A stretch of DNA of 6,939 bases, taken from an uncultured Clostridia bacterium (lineage in GTDB: Bacteria > Bacillota > Clostridia > RUG12999). The notes under the pieces are model-generated. The model saw only the letters and a list, made by a program, of their open reading frames with translations. It ran no database searches and was not told where the DNA came from. Of the stretch, positions 6,360-6,939 are shown piece by piece. Positions within the stretch are counted from its first letter, which is position 1. Every line of letters starts with the position of its first letter. A program made the translations under genes and the position numbers. Location: contig CATIYX010000445.1 in the NCBI GenBank assembly GCA_949739095.1, forward strand, positions 1-6,939, written 5' to 3'.

Positions 6360-6939
6360 TTATATCACAATCTGCCCCAACACCGCTCCAATCGGTTCGC
6401 GCAAAACCAGCCCTGCTCGGCTGTCATAAGGTGTTTCACCACGATTGATCAGCGCCAGCTTACTGCCACGAAAATATTGCAGCAATCCCGCTGCGGGATA
6501 GACCACAAGCGAAGTACCGCCCACAATCAGCAGGTCCGCCTGTGCAATTGCGCGGACTGATTCTTCCAGCACATGACTGTCCAGTCCCTCCTCATAGAGC
6601 ACAACATCAGGTTTAATCATACCGCCGCAGGTACACCGCGGAACACCACTGCTCTCCGTCACCGCTTCCAGTCCGTACTGCTTGCTGCACTTCATGCAAT
6701 GATTACGCATCACCGTTCCATGCAGTTCCCAAACGTTACGCGACCCTGCTTTTTGATGCAGACCATCAATGTTTTGTGTGATAACGGCATCCAGCTTTCC
6801 TTTTTGCTCCATTTCCGCTAGTTTAAGATGCGCTTGATTCGGCTGCGCCTGTGCCGCAATCATTTTATCCTTATAGAATCGGTAGAATTCCTCAGGATGT
6901 TCCAAAAAGAAGTGATGGCTGATAATTTCTTCCGGCGGA
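6360..6939 (-). CDS. Sir2-family NAD-dependent protein deacylase (5' end outside the window)
   Basis: A sirtuin removes acyl groups from protein lysines using NAD+, in the cytoplasm. The visible 192 residues are the C-terminal part. The frame stays open to the edge and upstream of the TTG at 6905 it encodes PPEEIISHHFF, a conserved sirtuin region, so that TTG is an internal Leu codon and not the start. Counting from the first visible residue: NAD-pocket motif T-Q-N-I-D-G-L-H at 54-61, catalytic His73 in W-E-L-H-G, zinc ligands Cys81, Cys84, Cys102 and Cys104 (CxxC and CxC), K-P-D-V-V-L-Y-E-E at 109-117, and G-G-T-S-L-V-V-Y-P-A-A at 140-150. The N-terminal Rossmann GAGxS part (roughly the first 45-55 residues) is not seen. 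All catalytic and zinc residues in view are intact. Bacterial sirtuins of this length are often named CobB, SrtN or NpdA; I do not assign a symbol. It ends with TAA at 6360 and has its own terminator, so no functional link to the importer is implied. Confidence 0.95.
   Translation of the reverse strand, partial: PPEEIISHHFFLEHPEEFYRFYKDKMIAAQAQPNQAHLKLAEMEQKGKLDAVITQNIDGLHQKAGSRNVWELHGTVMRNHCMKCSKQYGLEAVTESSGVPRCTCGGMIKPDVVLYEEGLDSHVLEESVRAIAQADLLIVGGTSLVVYPAAGLLQYFRGSKLALINRGETPYDSRAGLVLREPIGAVLGQIVI

Noticed and set aside
1..6939. CRISPR arrays, insertion sequences, attachment sites, tRNA or rRNA genes
   Set aside because: No regularly spaced repeats, transposase or integrase motifs, or tRNA-like cloverleaf were found on either strand.

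Overview
The window looks like chromosomal DNA from a low-to-mid G+C Bacillota, most likely a gut-type Clostridia (Lachnospiraceae or Oscillospirales grade). The reasons are the Lpl/Ytc-type sugar importer without its own ATPase, the membrane-anchored AraC regulator of the YesS/YtdP type, strong AAGGAG-like ribosome binding sites, and GTG/TTG start candidates. The genus assignment is inference. Every gene I can support lies on the minus strand, so the window reads biologically from right to left.

Right edge (6939 to 6240): the C-terminal 192 residues of a Sir2-family NAD-dependent protein deacylase, whose N-terminus lies outside the window. About 70 nt past its stop is a strong intrinsic terminator (stem 6248-6289). 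The gap from there to 5863 is AT-rich and holds no convincing gene. It does contain two overlapping perfect palindromes (32 bp and 22 bp, centres 21 bp apart) just upstream of a candidate promoter.

Middle and left (5862 to 1): an operon-like run. It starts with a 760-residue transmembrane AraC-family one-component regulator. A sugar-binding lipoprotein follows, its upstream GTG start candidate overlapping the regulator's stop. Next come two inner-membrane permeases (LplB/YteP type, then LplC/YtcP type). At the extreme left edge, a good ribosome binding site and a TTG start suggest a further, cut-off gene whose first residues look like a signal peptide. Gaps between these genes are about 14, 49, 18 and 24 nt, with no terminator seen between them.

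Working model: the regulator senses a signal outside the membrane, possibly the sugar-loaded binding protein or a free oligosaccharide, and activates the operon. The lipoprotein captures the carbohydrate and the two permeases carry it in, powered by an ATPase encoded elsewhere (MsmX/MsmK type). The substrate cannot be read from this sequence; Bacillus homologues of this importer class serve pectin-derived oligosaccharides. I see no clearly novel system. The most unexplained element is the double palindrome at 5939-5986.
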